A stretch of DNA of 64,000 nucleotides from an uncultured Spirochaetales bacterium (GCA_944390045.1 CALXOO010000002.1:1-64000), one strand, 5' to 3'. Shown: positions 35,292 through 44,018, counted from the first letter of the stretch. Translations and numbers: made by a program. The notes: generated by a model not told the origin, from the letters alone.

Positions 35292-35699
35292 TCAGGCCTG
35301 CCGGTCCGGTTCCGGAAAGTCCTCTTTCAGCCGCTGCACGACAAGCATGTCTGCAGGCAGCCAGCTGACACTGCCGAGTTCTTCCCGTGTCAGCCATCTG
35401 GCCTCATCATGCTCCATGAGTCTCGGCTGCCCGTCCTCAATGCTGCATATGTAACAGTCCATTGTGAGCAGGAAGTCAGGATACTGATGCTCAACGGTAC
35501 AGAAGAATCCGTCGACATGGATGCAGACATCCAGCTCCTCACGGATCTCGCGGATGATGCAGTCCTCGCCGCTCTCGCCTTTTTCCCGTTTGCCTCCTGG
35601 AAATTCCCAGCCGCCCCTGAATGGCCCCGCAGCCCTTCTTGTCGCATACACCATGCCGTTGCGGTGGATGACAGCGGCGCTCACCCTTATGTCCTTCAT
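35292..35699 (-). CDS. MutT-like Nudix hydrolase
   Basis: A 135-residue stand-alone Nudix protein. The box GGKREKGESGEDCIIREIREELDV follows the G-x5-E-x7-RE-x2-EE pattern; it is quoted here only by its key residues GGK, E, RE and EEL. Opening residues (VSAAVIHRNGMVYATRR) and FRGGWEFPGGK are typical of MutT/8-oxo-dGTP diphosphatases, so a nucleotide pool-cleaning role is likely. The start is the ATG at 35699, with GGGAAGG upstream; it lies 19 bp after the preceding small gene and is probably co-transcribed with it. Confidence 0.88.
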   Translation of the reverse strand: MKDIRVSAAVIHRNGMVYATRRAAGPFRGGWEFPGGKREKGESGEDCIIREIREELDVCIHVDGFFCTVEHQYPDFLLTMDCYICSIEDGQPRLMEHDEARWLTREELGSVSWLPADMLVVQRLKEDFPEPDRQA

Positions 35700-35718
35700 G
35701 CTGCCTTCCCTGCCGTGA

Positions 35719-36036
35719 TCAGGAGAAAGAGACACTGCCTGTCACAGTCTCTCCGTCAAGCCTGAGCATGGCCTCGGTCTCCCTGGTCCCGATGAATGAC
35801 AGCGGATTGCTCTCTACGGGATGCTCGAGAGTGAGGCTGAAGGTCTGTCTGCTGGAGCCGCCGCTGAAAGACACAAGCCTGGTCATAGCCTTGCCCAGAA
35901 TGCTGAAGGTCACCGGCAGGCGGATTTCCGAAGGGCAGCTGAAGACGAAGCATGCACGGACAGTCCACAGCCCGTCACCGTCCTCTGCCGCAGTGAATTC
36001 CACGTTCTCTATGTAGCCATGCGCCGTTTTCGTCAT
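35719..36036 (-). CDS. Hypothetical 105-residue protein
   Basis: Not recognised. The product alternates polar and hydrophobic residues in short strands (NVEFTAAEDGDGLWTVRACF, LPVTFSILG, QTFSLTLEHPV), which suggests an all-beta, immunoglobulin- or jelly-roll-like fold. No signal peptide or membrane segment. It starts at ATG 36036 with a possible TAATAT box nearby. Immediately upstream of the MutT-like gene in the same direction, so the two likely share a transcript. Confidence 0.55.
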   Translation of the reverse strand: MTKTAHGYIENVEFTAAEDGDGLWTVRACFVFSCPSEIRLPVTFSILGKAMTRLVSFSGGSSRQTFSLTLEHPVESNPLSFIGTRETEAMLRLDGETVTGSVSFS

Positions 36037-36184
36037 ATGAGTGCAATATTAACCGTATGGCGGGTGCGCTGGAAGACGTCACGCCTGAGGTTTTTTGCTG
36101 TATTTTTCGGTTGCGGTTTGTTGCATTTCTGCCAAGAGCTTTTCTTCCAATGATTTAAGTTGATGCGCTCTGCTCCGTATTTGT

Positions 36185-36213
36185 TTGACTTGTGCCGGGT
36201 GTGAATGTAGAAT
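36185..36213 (+). promoter_or_regulatory. Promoter of purine-nucleoside import cluster
   Basis: TTGACT (36185-36190), 17-bp spacer, TAGAAT (36208-36213). A leader of about 40 nt contains AAGGAG before the ATG at 36261. Confidence 0.75.
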
Positions 36214-36260
36214 GGGAATATCGGTTCGAAAACCCGATCAATCAAACAAGGAGATGGCAA

Positions 36261-37451
36261 ATGAAGAAATCCATTGCAATACTCATGATGCTTCTGGCTG
36301 CTTTCTCTGTCTTCACTCTCGCCTCCTGCGGCGGTGATGACAGCAGTTCATCCACAACAACAGCAACAAGCACCACATCCACCACGACAACTGCAAGCAC
36401 GACAACTGCCGCAGCTGCTCCCGCAGCTGAGACAAGCGCTCCCGCCCAGGAGTCCAGCGGTCCTGCCACAAGCGGTTCATCGCTGATGGTCGGCATGGTC
36501 ACAGATTCCGGCACAATCGACGACAGATCATTCAACCAGGGAACATGGGAAGGTCTTCAGAAGGCCGCCCAGGAGCTCGGCCTGCAGTGCACATATCTGC
36601 AGCCGAACGGAACGACGACAGGTGACTACACGACAGCCATTTATGACCTGTATGACCAGGGCTACAGGCTGATCGCCTGCCCCGGATATCTCTTCGAGGA
36701 TGCTGTCAAGGAAGTCCAGGCTGAGTGCCCCGATCTCAAGATCATCCTGATCGACTCCACACTCGGTGACCAGGTCGGACCCAACACAGTCACCATCTCC
36801 TACAACGAGCATGAGTCCGGATTCCTGGCAGGTGTCGCCGCGGCTGTCGAGCTGATCGACGGTTCAGTCGGCTTCGTCGGCGGAATCGAGATTCCCGCTG
36901 TCCAGAAGTTCAACTGGGGCTTCCAGCAGGGCGTAGCATTCGCCAATGAGAACTATGGAACGACAATCGAGATGGATTCCAGCAACTTCGTCTATTCCGG
37001 TTCCTTCGCTGATCTCGCACTTGGAACTCAGCTTGCTGCCGGCATGTACGACAAGGGTGTCGACGCCATCTTCGCCGCAGCCGGCGGTACAGGTGTCGGA
37101 GTCATCAACGAGGCCAGGACAAGAAGGCTCTCCGGCGAGAATGTCTGGGCGATCGGTGTTGATGTCGACCAGTACACTGTCGGTGATATGGGCAATGGCG
37201 AGAGCTGCATCCTGACATCCGCCATGAAGTATATCGACCAGACGACATATGACCTGGTCTATGCTGCATACAACAATGAGTTCCCCGGAGGAGAGAACCA
37301 GACGCTCGGTGCCGCAACCGCCAGTGTCGGAATCCCCAAGACGAACCCCAACCTCTCAGAAGAGACCATGGCTGTGGTCGCAGAGGTCGAGCAGATGATC
37401 ATCAATGGTGAGATCACTGTCCAGGGAACATCTGATGGACTTATCCCCTGA
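36261..37451 (+). CDS. BMP/PnrA-family purine-nucleoside-binding lipoprotein
   Basis: A 396-residue extracytoplasmic receptor. A lipoprotein signal peptide ends in the lipobox LASC (about residue 22). A long Ser/Thr/Ala-rich linker (about 28-72) then tethers the binding domain, which has the BMP hallmarks DRSFNQGTWEG, FVGGIEIPAVQKF and WAIGVDVDQ. The family includes T. pallidum PnrA (TmpC), which binds purine nucleosides. Downstream ATPase, two permeases and purine nucleoside phosphorylase support nucleoside uptake. AAGGAG upstream of the ATG. A terminator-like hairpin follows, so the receptor is probably made in excess. Confidence 0.92.
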   Translation: MKKSIAILMMLLAAFSVFTLASCGGDDSSSSTTTATSTTSTTTTASTTTAAAAPAAETSAPAQESSGPATSGSSLMVGMVTDSGTIDDRSFNQGTWEGLQKAAQELGLQCTYLQPNGTTTGDYTTAIYDLYDQGYRLIACPGYLFEDAVKEVQAECPDLKIILIDSTLGDQVGPNTVTISYNEHESGFLAGVAAAVELIDGSVGFVGGIEIPAVQKFNWGFQQGVAFANENYGTTIEMDSSNFVYSGSFADLALGTQLAAGMYDKGVDAIFAAAGGTGVGVINEARTRRLSGENVWAIGVDVDQYTVGDMGNGESCILTSAMKYIDQTTYDLVYAAYNNEFPGGENQTLGAATASVGIPKTNPNLSEETMAVVAEVEQMIINGEITVQGTSDGLIP

Positions 37452-37473
37452 GCGGGAACAAACAACTAACGAC

Positions 37474-37506
37474 AAAGGCCGCCGTAGAGTCTACAGCGGC
37501 CTTTTT
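37474..37506 (+). terminator. Terminator/attenuator after the receptor gene
   Basis: AAAGGCCGC and GCGGCCTTT flank a smaller paired loop, followed by a T5 tract. Partial read-through would supply the transporter genes. Confidence 0.85.
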
Positions 37507-37553
37507 GAACTATAGTCAAGCGGCTCAGTCCGCTTCCATTGCTTGGAGACCCA

Positions 37554-39089
37554 ATGTCAGACTACGTAATTGAAATGCTTGGCATACGCAAGGAGTTTCC
37601 TGGTATCGTGGCGAATGACGATATCACCTTGCAGGTGAAAGAAGGGGAGATCCATGCCATCCTCGGCGAGAATGGTGCCGGAAAGAGCACCCTGATGAGC
37701 ATCCTTTTCGGCCTCTATCATGCGGACAGGGGCGTGATCAGGGTCAGGGGCAGGGAAGTCAGGATCAATTCTCCGAATGATGCGAATGATCTTGGCATCG
37801 GCATGGTCCATCAGCACTTCCAGCTGGTACACAACTATACTGTCACAGAGAACATAATCCTTGGAAAAGAGGGCGGCTTTGTCCTTGATACAAGGCAGGC
37901 GGGAAAGAAGATCAAGGCCCTGAGCGAGAAATATGGACTCAATATTGATCCTGACAGTGTGATAGAAAACATCACGGTCGGCATGCAGCAGCGTGTGGAA
38001 ATCCTGAAGATGCTCTATCGTGATGCCAATATACTCATCTTTGACGAACCTACTGCCGTCCTGACCCCTCAGGAAATCGATGAACTGATGGAGATAATGA
38101 GATCTCTGGCAAAGGAGGGCAAGTCAATCATCCTCATCACCCACAAACTCGCCGAGATCAAGGCTGTAGCCGAGCGCTGCACCGTCATCCGGCGCGGCAA
38201 GCTGATCGGTGTTGTGGATGTCGCCTCCACGAGTGTTGACGAGATGGCAGCCATGATGGTTGGCCGTCAGGTCAATTTCAAGGTTGAGAAGACTCCTGCC
38301 AGACCGGGCAGCTGTGTCCTCAGCATCCAGGACCTCTGTGTGATGAACAACAAAAAGGTGCTGGGCGTGAAGAACTTCTCTCTTGATGTTTATGCAGGGG
38401 AAATCGTCGGCATCGCCGGAGTGGATGGAAACGGACAGAGTGAGCTCATTGAGGCCATAACCGGTCTCCGCCCTGCCGAGTCCGGAAAAGTGATGCTGCT
38501 GGGGCAGGATATCACAAGGGCTTCCATCAGGGAGCGCAATGAGGCAGGAATCGGCCATATCCCTGAAGACCGGCAGAAGAGGGGACTGGTGCTCTCCGAG
38601 ACACTTTGTGACAACTTCATCATCAAGGACTTTGACAAGGCGCCTTTCAGCAGGTACGGCTTCCTTAACAGAAAAGAGATCAGATCGTATTCGTCAAAAA
38701 TCGTTGAACAATACGACGTCCGTTCCGGAGAAGGCGTTGACAGCCTTGCCGGAAAGCTGTCCGGAGGCAATCAGCAGAAGGCCATCATCGGGCGTGAGGT
38801 AACTGCAGATCCGGAACTTCTCATTGCCGTCCAGCCCACACGCGGACTTGATGTCGGTGCGATTGAGTTCATTCACAGGGCTCTTGTAAGGCACCGCGAC
38901 AACGGGAAGGCGGTCCTGCTCGTTTCCTTCGAACTGGATGAGATCTTCAACCTGTCTGACAGGATCGCGGTCATCAATGCCGGCCAGCTGATTGACATTG
39001 TGAACACAAGCGAGACGGACGAGTACGCCGTCGGTCTCATGATGGCCGGAATAAAGAAGGGTGAAGGAGGCGGACATGAAAGCAAGTGA
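37554..39089 (+). CDS. ABC transporter ATPase, nucleoside/BMP-associated (two ATP-binding domains)
   Basis: A 511-residue double-domain ATPase driving the importer. The first domain has Walker A GENGAGKST (about residue 38), a signature region and Walker B ILIFDEPTAVLTP. The second domain has the degenerate GVDGNGQSE in place of Walker A, the signature LSGGNQQK and a Walker B-like stretch (LLIAVQPTRGLDVGA). This asymmetric layout is normal for NupA/YufO-type proteins. The ATG at 37554 is chosen for its TTGGAGA site. It overlaps the next permease gene by 14 bp. Confidence 0.95.
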   Translation: MSDYVIEMLGIRKEFPGIVANDDITLQVKEGEIHAILGENGAGKSTLMSILFGLYHADRGVIRVRGREVRINSPNDANDLGIGMVHQHFQLVHNYTVTENIILGKEGGFVLDTRQAGKKIKALSEKYGLNIDPDSVIENITVGMQQRVEILKMLYRDANILIFDEPTAVLTPQEIDELMEIMRSLAKEGKSIILITHKLAEIKAVAERCTVIRRGKLIGVVDVASTSVDEMAAMMVGRQVNFKVEKTPARPGSCVLSIQDLCVMNNKKVLGVKNFSLDVYAGEIVGIAGVDGNGQSELIEAITGLRPAESGKVMLLGQDITRASIRERNEAGIGHIPEDRQKRGLVLSETLCDNFIIKDFDKAPFSRYGFLNRKEIRSYSSKIVEQYDVRSGEGVDSLAGKLSGGNQQKAIIGREVTADPELLIAVQPTRGLDVGAIEFIHRALVRHRDNGKAVLLVSFELDEIFNLSDRIAVINAGQLIDIVNTSETDEYAVGLMMAGIKKGEGGGHESK

Positions 39090-40197
39090 GCCCAAACTCT
39101 TGAAGGAGCACAAGGCCGGGAATCTCCTTGTCTCAATCTCCGCAGTCATCGCTGGTATCCTGGCCGGCTGCATCCTGCTGCTGATCATCGGGCATAATCC
39201 GGTCCAAGCCATGAGCGATATCCTGCACGGAGCATTTGACGGCAGGAGGAGAATAGGACAGACGATTGCAGTGGCTGCACCTCTCATGTTCGTCGGCCTG
39301 TCTGTCGGCTTCGCCTACAAGGCGGGGCTCTTCAATATCGGAGGAAGCGGTCAGATGCTGGTCGGAGGTTTCGTGGCCTCCTGCTGGGCTTATTATGGTT
39401 CTGATATCCCAAGGCCGCTGTACCTTTTCCTGATCGTGGCCTCCGGCATGCTGGCAGGTGCCATCTGGGGCGGACTTTCCGGCTACTTGAAGGCCAGGTT
39501 CAATGTCCATGAGGTCGTCTCGTGCATCATGCTCAACTGGACCGCGCTCTGGGTTCTCTATGAACTCATACCGGCATTCATTCCTGATCCCTCAATCAAT
39601 TCCAGGTCGTTCACGGTGCCAAATGAGCTGACCCTGAGGACAGAGGTCCTGTCACAGTTCTTCCCGCGCAGTTACATCAACTGGGGCATCATCTATGCCA
39701 TTATCGCAGTCATCGTCATCAAGATCATCCTTGACAAGACGACGCTGGGTTTCCAGCTCAAGGCCGTGGGAGCGAACAAGTACTGTGCTGAATATGCCGG
39801 TATCAAGGTGAACCGCAATATCATAGTCAGCATGGTCATTGCAGGAGCCCTTGCCGGACTTGCCGGCGTCACTTATTACTGCGGCTATTCGAACATGATC
39901 TACCGCAACGCAATGCCGGACGAGGGCTTTGACGGCATAGCCGTCGCACTGCTGGGAAACAGCAACCCTGTGGGAATCTTCTTCTCGGCCCTCTTCTTCA
40001 GCATCCTGAAGGCGGGCAAGGGCAGTCTCAGCGCCTCAAGCGGAATCCCGCCTGAAATCGCTGACACGATCATCGCCACCATCATTTACTTCACGGCGAC
40101 CAGCGTGCTGTTCAGGAATCTGTGGAACAGGCTCTTCCATGCGGTTTATGAGAAGAGGCTGAGTGCCCTCGGCACAACGCAAGGAGGTGTGAAATGA
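39076..40197 (+). CDS. ABC nucleoside permease 1 (YufP/NupP type)
   Basis: A 373-residue inner-membrane permease with about nine hydrophobic segments, BPD_transp_2 family. Recognisable blocks: GFAYKAGLFNIGGSGQ, VHEVVSCIMLNWTAL and the late GFDGIAVALLGNSNPVG. The start at ATG 39076 is supported by GAAGGAGG. Overlaps both neighbours (14 bp with the ATPase, ATGA with the second permease), so the transporter is made as one coupled unit. Confidence 0.93.
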   Translation: MKASEPKLLKEHKAGNLLVSISAVIAGILAGCILLLIIGHNPVQAMSDILHGAFDGRRRIGQTIAVAAPLMFVGLSVGFAYKAGLFNIGGSGQMLVGGFVASCWAYYGSDIPRPLYLFLIVASGMLAGAIWGGLSGYLKARFNVHEVVSCIMLNWTALWVLYELIPAFIPDPSINSRSFTVPNELTLRTEVLSQFFPRSYINWGIIYAIIAVIVIKIILDKTTLGFQLKAVGANKYCAEYAGIKVNRNIIVSMVIAGALAGLAGVTYYCGYSNMIYRNAMPDEGFDGIAVALLGNSNPVGIFFSALFFSILKAGKGSLSASSGIPPEIADTIIATIIYFTATSVLFRNLWNRLFHAVYEKRLSALGTTQGGVK

Positions 40198-41495
40198 GTT
40201 CCCTGCTCAATAGTGTCGTACCTTCCGCCATTGCCTACACCATCCCTCTGCTGATGGGTGCGCTTGGCGGACTATACAGTGAGAGAAGCGGAGTCACGAA
40301 CCTCTGTATCGAAGGTCTGATGCTGATGGGCTGTTTCTGCTGTGCGGTCGTGATGACGCTGTTAAACGGAATTGTCAGCGGCAATGCCCTCTTCCTTCTC
40401 GGACTCGGGGCTGCGGTGCTCTTCACCGCAATCTTCTCCATACTGCATGCGGTTGCGTCGATCAACCTCAAGGCGGACCAGACAATCAGCGGCACGGCGA
40501 TCAACCTGCTTTCCACCGCACTTACGGTCTATCTCGCCAGGGCTATCACGAATAGCGGAAACATCACCATCATCGGTGTCGTTCCCTGGAATATCCAGCT
40601 GTTCATGCCTCAGGCCTGCCATGACATCCTGTGGAGCGCGCTCTTCATCTTCCTGGCCTGGATCCTGGTGAAGAAGATCGGCAACATGATCACGAAGGGG
40701 GCCTTCAGCGCAGGACTGAATACAAAGGCAGCCGCCTTCTGGTTCGCAGAGAGCCTGGTGATTGCACTTATTCTCTCCGCCTTTATACCCAGCGGAATCC
40801 TGGCTGCGGCGCTTGCCGCCGTTCTCGCGCTGCTGGATTATATCCTGGTCCGCAGAAAGGGCCTGCTGAAGGATGTTCCTGTCCTCAGGTCCGGCAGCAC
40901 AGGAACTGCCGCCAGTTTTCTGACCGGTGTCATCCTGCTGCTTGTGGCCGGACTGCTCTCGACCATGGGACTCGGTGCATTCCTGCGCACCATGATCTTC
41001 CGCCGCGTGTACTGGACGACGGTACTGTGTCTTGTCATCTGGGCTGCAAGCTACTTCCTGCTGTACAAGACGAGTTTCGGCCTTCGTCTCAGGGCCTGCG
41101 GAGAGCATCCCAGCGCCGTTGCAAGCGCAGGTGTCAATGTCTACAGGATGCGCTACATCGGCGTCATTGCCTCAGGTGTGCTGGCCGGCCTTGGCGGTGC
41201 GGTATACCTCATCACTGTCGGCGGCGAGTTCAACAGCGCATCAGGCATGAATGGTCTTGGCTTCCTTGCCATCGCCGGTCTGATCTTCGGTCAGTGGAAA
41301 CCGCTTGGAATCCTCGGTTCCACCTTCTTCTTCGGTTTCTGCTACACAATGGCGAACATGTCGAGGATCCTGCCATCGCTGAGCTTCATCCCGGCAGGTC
41401 TCTTTTCCGCCTTCCCGTATGTCGCGACCCTCATCGTTCTCATCTTCACCTCGAAGAGGAATGCGGCACCTCTGGCAAGCGGACAACCTTATTGA
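40194..41495 (+). CDS. ABC nucleoside permease 2 (YufQ/NupQ type)
   Basis: A 433-residue partner permease, also BPD_transp_2, with about ten hydrophobic segments. Family blocks include YSERSGVTNLCIEGLMLMG, LKADQTISGTAINLL, LRACGEHPSAVASAGVNV and GLGFLAIAGLIFGQW. Longer than the usual 300-320 residues because of an extra hydrophobic stretch in the middle (about 180-270). Starts inside the ATGA overlap with permease 1, with AAGGAGG upstream. Confidence 0.92.
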   Translation: MSSLLNSVVPSAIAYTIPLLMGALGGLYSERSGVTNLCIEGLMLMGCFCCAVVMTLLNGIVSGNALFLLGLGAAVLFTAIFSILHAVASINLKADQTISGTAINLLSTALTVYLARAITNSGNITIIGVVPWNIQLFMPQACHDILWSALFIFLAWILVKKIGNMITKGAFSAGLNTKAAAFWFAESLVIALILSAFIPSGILAAALAAVLALLDYILVRRKGLLKDVPVLRSGSTGTAASFLTGVILLLVAGLLSTMGLGAFLRTMIFRRVYWTTVLCLVIWAASYFLLYKTSFGLRLRACGEHPSAVASAGVNVYRMRYIGVIASGVLAGLGGAVYLITVGGEFNSASGMNGLGFLAIAGLIFGQWKPLGILGSTFFFGFCYTMANMSRILPSLSFIPAGLFSAFPYVATLIVLIFTSKRNAAPLASGQPY

Positions 41496-41508
41496 CATTA
41501 TGCATACA

Positions 41509-41538
41509 CAGGGGCCGGACTCCGGCCCCTGCGGTTTT
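41509..41538 (+). terminator. Terminator/attenuator between permease 2 and punA
   Basis: CAGGGGCCGGA and TCCGGCCCCTG form an 11-bp perfect stem, followed by CGGTTTTCT. punA starts only 15 nt later, so partial termination or read-through is expected. Confidence 0.75.
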
Positions 41539-41552
41539 CTGGAGATTCTTCT

Positions 41553-42377
41553 ATGACACTTATTGAAAAGCTCCGCGAGAGCAGTGACTACATCAGGAAC
41601 AGGATCGGAGACGGACCTGTCGATATGGCAATCGTCCTCGGATCGGGTCTCGGCGATCTTGCCGACAGCATTGAGAATGCGGTTACGGTTGATTACCATG
41701 ACATTCCCCATTTCCCGGTATCAACGGTTCCGGGGCACAAAGGCCGTCTGGTTGCCGGAACGCTTGAGGGCCGGCGTGTCGTGTGCATGCAGGGCCGCTT
41801 CCATTACTACGAGGGCTGGAGCTTGCAGGAGTGCGTGTATCCGGTGCAGACCTTCAATGTCATGGGAATTGGAAAACTCTTCCTGACCAATGCGGCAGGC
41901 TGTGTCAACACTTCCTGGCAGCCCGGGGATCTCATGATCATCACGGACCATATCAAGCTGATGGGCGACAGTCCCCTGAGGGGTCAGAATCCGGACGAGC
42001 TTGGTCCCCGCTTCTTTGACATGTCCTCAGTCTGGGATGCCCAGGCCAGGGAAACTGCGCTCGCAGCTGCACAGAAGTGCGCAGTCAATGTGAGGCAGGG
42101 TGTGTACATGCTCTTTGGCGGACCCCAGTTCGAGACTCCCGCGGAGGTCAGGCTGGCACGGATCCTCGGTGCGGATGCCGTCGGCATGTCAACAGTTCCC
42201 GAGGCTATTGCCGCAAGCCACATGGGCATGAAGACACTAGGCATCAGCTGTCTGACCAACATGGGTGCCGGCATACTGGACCAGAAACTCAACCATGAGG
42301 AAGTCCTGGAGACGGGAGAGAGGGTAAAGGCCTCATTCACCGCTCTTGTGAGGGAAATTGTCCGCACATGGATCTGA
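41553..42377 (+). CDS. punA: Purine nucleoside phosphorylase (trimeric type)
   Basis: Phosphorolyses imported inosine and guanosine to base plus ribose 1-phosphate. The 274-residue protein has the trimeric PNP motifs: VLGSGLG phosphate loop (about residue 28), PGHKGRL, GRFHYYEG, TNAAGCVN, GPQFETPAE with the nucleoside-contacting Phe and Glu, and CLTNMGAG with the base-binding Asn. TGGAGA lies upstream of the ATG. Following the nucleoside importer, it completes a salvage route. Confidence 0.95.
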   Translation: MTLIEKLRESSDYIRNRIGDGPVDMAIVLGSGLGDLADSIENAVTVDYHDIPHFPVSTVPGHKGRLVAGTLEGRRVVCMQGRFHYYEGWSLQECVYPVQTFNVMGIGKLFLTNAAGCVNTSWQPGDLMIITDHIKLMGDSPLRGQNPDELGPRFFDMSSVWDAQARETALAAAQKCAVNVRQGVYMLFGGPQFETPAEVRLARILGADAVGMSTVPEAIAASHMGMKTLGISCLTNMGAGILDQKLNHEEVLETGERVKASFTALVREIVRTWI

Positions 42378-42799
42378 TTGAGGATATCGTCAGGAAATAC
42401 AGGCTTGCGCCTCTGGAGGGCGAAGGCGGCTGGTTCCGCTTTCTGACACGCTTTTCAGACTGCAATGCCGGGTCAATCCTCTATCTCGTCAGCCGGGACT
42501 CTTTTTCCTCACTCCATCGCCTGGACACGGATGAGCTGTGGTTCTTCCTGGACGGCGGCGCTGCCGAGCAGGTTCTCTTTGACGAGGAGACCGGAACTGT
42601 AAGGAGGCACAGACTTGACCGGGACAACAGGAGCTGCCTGGCTCCTGCCGGTCTCTGGCAGTCAACCCGTCTGGTCGGAGGAGAGTGGGCGCTTTTCTCA
42701 ACGGTGATGTGTCCGCAGTTCAGTCCTGCCATGTATTCGGCCCCCACAGCCCGGCTGCTGGAGGCCAATCCCTTTCTGAAGGAGTATCTGAATGCCTAG
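42368..42799 (+). CDS. Cupin_5 (DUF985) family protein
   Basis: A 143-residue single-domain cupin. The family pattern is visible: GGWFRFL, SILYLVSRDSFSSLHRLDTDELWFFLDG (spread over two strands), APAGLWQS and FSTVMCPQFSPAMY. The function is unknown in general; some members bind metal and sugar-like ligands. It starts 10 bp inside the end of punA and overlaps the next gene by 8 bp, so it is part of the same translational unit. Confidence 0.88.
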   Translation: MDLIEDIVRKYRLAPLEGEGGWFRFLTRFSDCNAGSILYLVSRDSFSSLHRLDTDELWFFLDGGAAEQVLFDEETGTVRRHRLDRDNRSCLAPAGLWQSTRLVGGEWALFSTVMCPQFSPAMYSAPTARLLEANPFLKEYLNA

Positions 42800-43454
42800 C
42801 GTTCTCATTACAGGCGTTTTTTCAAACCTGGGCCGTGCTGTTGCCGGAACATTCGCTGACAGGGGATGGACTGTCTATGGCACGACAAGCAGACAGGGCC
42901 AGGACAAGGGGAACCTGGACAGGCTCTTCGTGCTGGACCTCTCCGGCCGTGATGTCTCCTTTCCGCAGCTGGACAGCCTTGATGTTCTGGTCAACAATGC
43001 CGGGGTGTTCACCGAATGCCATATTGAGGACATGACGGATTGTGATTACGACAGGGTCTTCAATCTGAACGTGCGCGGGCTGATCAAGACGATCCAGGCC
43101 TGCCTGCCGCTGCTGAAGGCCTCTGACGGTTCGGTTGTCAACATATCATCGATGAATGCCATTCATCCGGGTTTCGGGTCCACAAGTCACTATGATGCTT
43201 CAAAGGGTGCCGTGTCGGCACTTACGCGTTCCCTTGCCGCAGAGACCGGACTCAGGATAAATGCCGTGCAGAGCGGGCTCATCCACCGTCCCTCTCTGGA
43301 AGGCTCCGGTCTTGAGGCCTACTGGAAGTCACACACAGTGTGCCCGCAGCTTATGGACACTTCACAGATCGCAGACCTCGTGTACTTCCTCGCCACCTGC
43401 CGCGGGATATACGGGCAGTGCGTGACAATAGACAACGGATTCACTCTCTGCTGA
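42792..43454 (+). CDS. Short-chain dehydrogenase/reductase
   Basis: A 220-residue NAD(P)-dependent oxidoreductase of the SDR family. It has the N-terminal cofactor motif TGVFSNLGRAVA, a variant of TGxxxGxG in which the second glycine is serine-asparagine, then NNAGVF, the catalytic serine in NISSMNA and YDASKGA with the Tyr-x3-Lys pair. Slightly short (usual 240-260). The substrate is unknown. Last gene of the punA transcript. Confidence 0.9.
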   Translation: MPSVLITGVFSNLGRAVAGTFADRGWTVYGTTSRQGQDKGNLDRLFVLDLSGRDVSFPQLDSLDVLVNNAGVFTECHIEDMTDCDYDRVFNLNVRGLIKTIQACLPLLKASDGSVVNISSMNAIHPGFGSTSHYDASKGAVSALTRSLAAETGLRINAVQSGLIHRPSLEGSGLEAYWKSHTVCPQLMDTSQIADLVYFLATCRGIYGQCVTIDNGFTLC

Positions 43455-43488
43455 TTGACGGTTCTCCCGCCGTGAGTCCTTAAGAGAT

Positions 43489-43530
43489 CTGCCGGGCCAG
43501 AGCATCTTGATTTGATGCCGGCCGCGGCAG
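43489..43530. terminator. Hairpin between SDR gene and csoR
   Basis: A long imperfect stem, with outer arms CTGCCG / CGGCAG and inner GGCC and GCATC pairings around TTGATTT. It sits between convergent genes; no U-run is present, so its function as a terminator is tentative. Confidence 0.4.
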
Positions 43531-43539
43531 CCTGACGGA

Positions 43540-43806
43540 TCACTGTGCGGTCATCTTGTCCAGAAGGCTCAGTGCCTCCTCAAGTTTCTCGTTGGGTTCT
43601 TCTGTCTTCAGTCCCTGGGCCACACAGCCTCTGATATGAGCATGCAGGATCTCCTGATTGGTCTTCTTCAGTATCGCGATGGTCGCAAGCAGCTGGTTTG
43701 AAATGTCCACACAATACCTGTCCTCATCGATCATCCTGAGCACACCGTCCAGCTGGCCGCGTGCTATCTTGACCGATCTGGAAACCTTGTCCTTGTCCGC
43801 CATCAT
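43540..43806 (-). CDS. csoR: CsoR-family copper-sensing repressor
   Basis: An 88-residue all-helical DUF156 repressor that leaves DNA on binding Cu(I). The Cys-His-Cys ligand set is visible: the cysteine in RYCVDISNQL, and the histidine and cysteine in AHIRGCV. The basic GQLDGVLRM helix is typical. It overlaps the copA stop through an ATGA-type junction, so repressor and pump are made from one mRNA and autoregulated through the palindrome at 46397. Confidence 0.93.
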   Translation of the reverse strand: MMADKDKVSRSVKIARGQLDGVLRMIDEDRYCVDISNQLLATIAILKKTNQEILHAHIRGCVAQGLKTEEPNEKLEEALSLLDKMTAQ

Positions 43807-44018
43807 AGGTTCCTGATCCCCCTGACTTCGTAGCCTTCTTCCGTCACCGCGCCGGACAGCATCTCATCAGTGACGCTTCCGTCAACTGTGAGTGTGGCTT
43901 TCTTGTCCTCAAGAGAGACCTCAACACCGCTTGTTCCCTCAATTCCCTCAAGCGCTTTCCTGACATGCCTGACACAGTTCTGGCACATCATGCCCTCAAT
44001 CGACATTTCCTTTCTCAT
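43803..44018 (-). CDS. Predicted internal CopZ copper chaperone within copA
   Basis: In-frame ATG at 44018 (codon 790 of copA) preceded by GGAGG with 7-nt spacing, read in the pump frame as N-G-G-S-E. Translation from here would give a free 71-residue CopZ-like protein (MRKEMSIEGMMCQNC...) with its CxxC copper site. Copper chaperones of this size normally come from separate copZ genes, so this looks like a copA-copZ gene fusion that retained the chaperone's own ribosome-binding site. Use of the start is inferred, not shown. Confidence 0.6.
   Translation of the reverse strand: MRKEMSIEGMMCQNCVRHVRKALEGIEGTSGVEVSLEDKKATLTVDGSVTDEMLSGAVTEEGYEVRGIRNL

Noticed and set aside
42368-42799. KdgF or KduI role for the cupin gene
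   Set aside because: It is a DUF985 (Cupin_5) protein, not the small Cupin_2 KdgF or the larger KduI.
42792-43454. KduD for the SDR gene
   Set aside because: It is coupled to purine salvage genes, has an altered cofactor motif and is shorter than KduD; no specific evidence.
43489-43530. Small RNA between SDR gene and csoR
   Set aside because: A single imperfect hairpin between convergent genes is more simply a shared 3' structure; no promoter leads into it.
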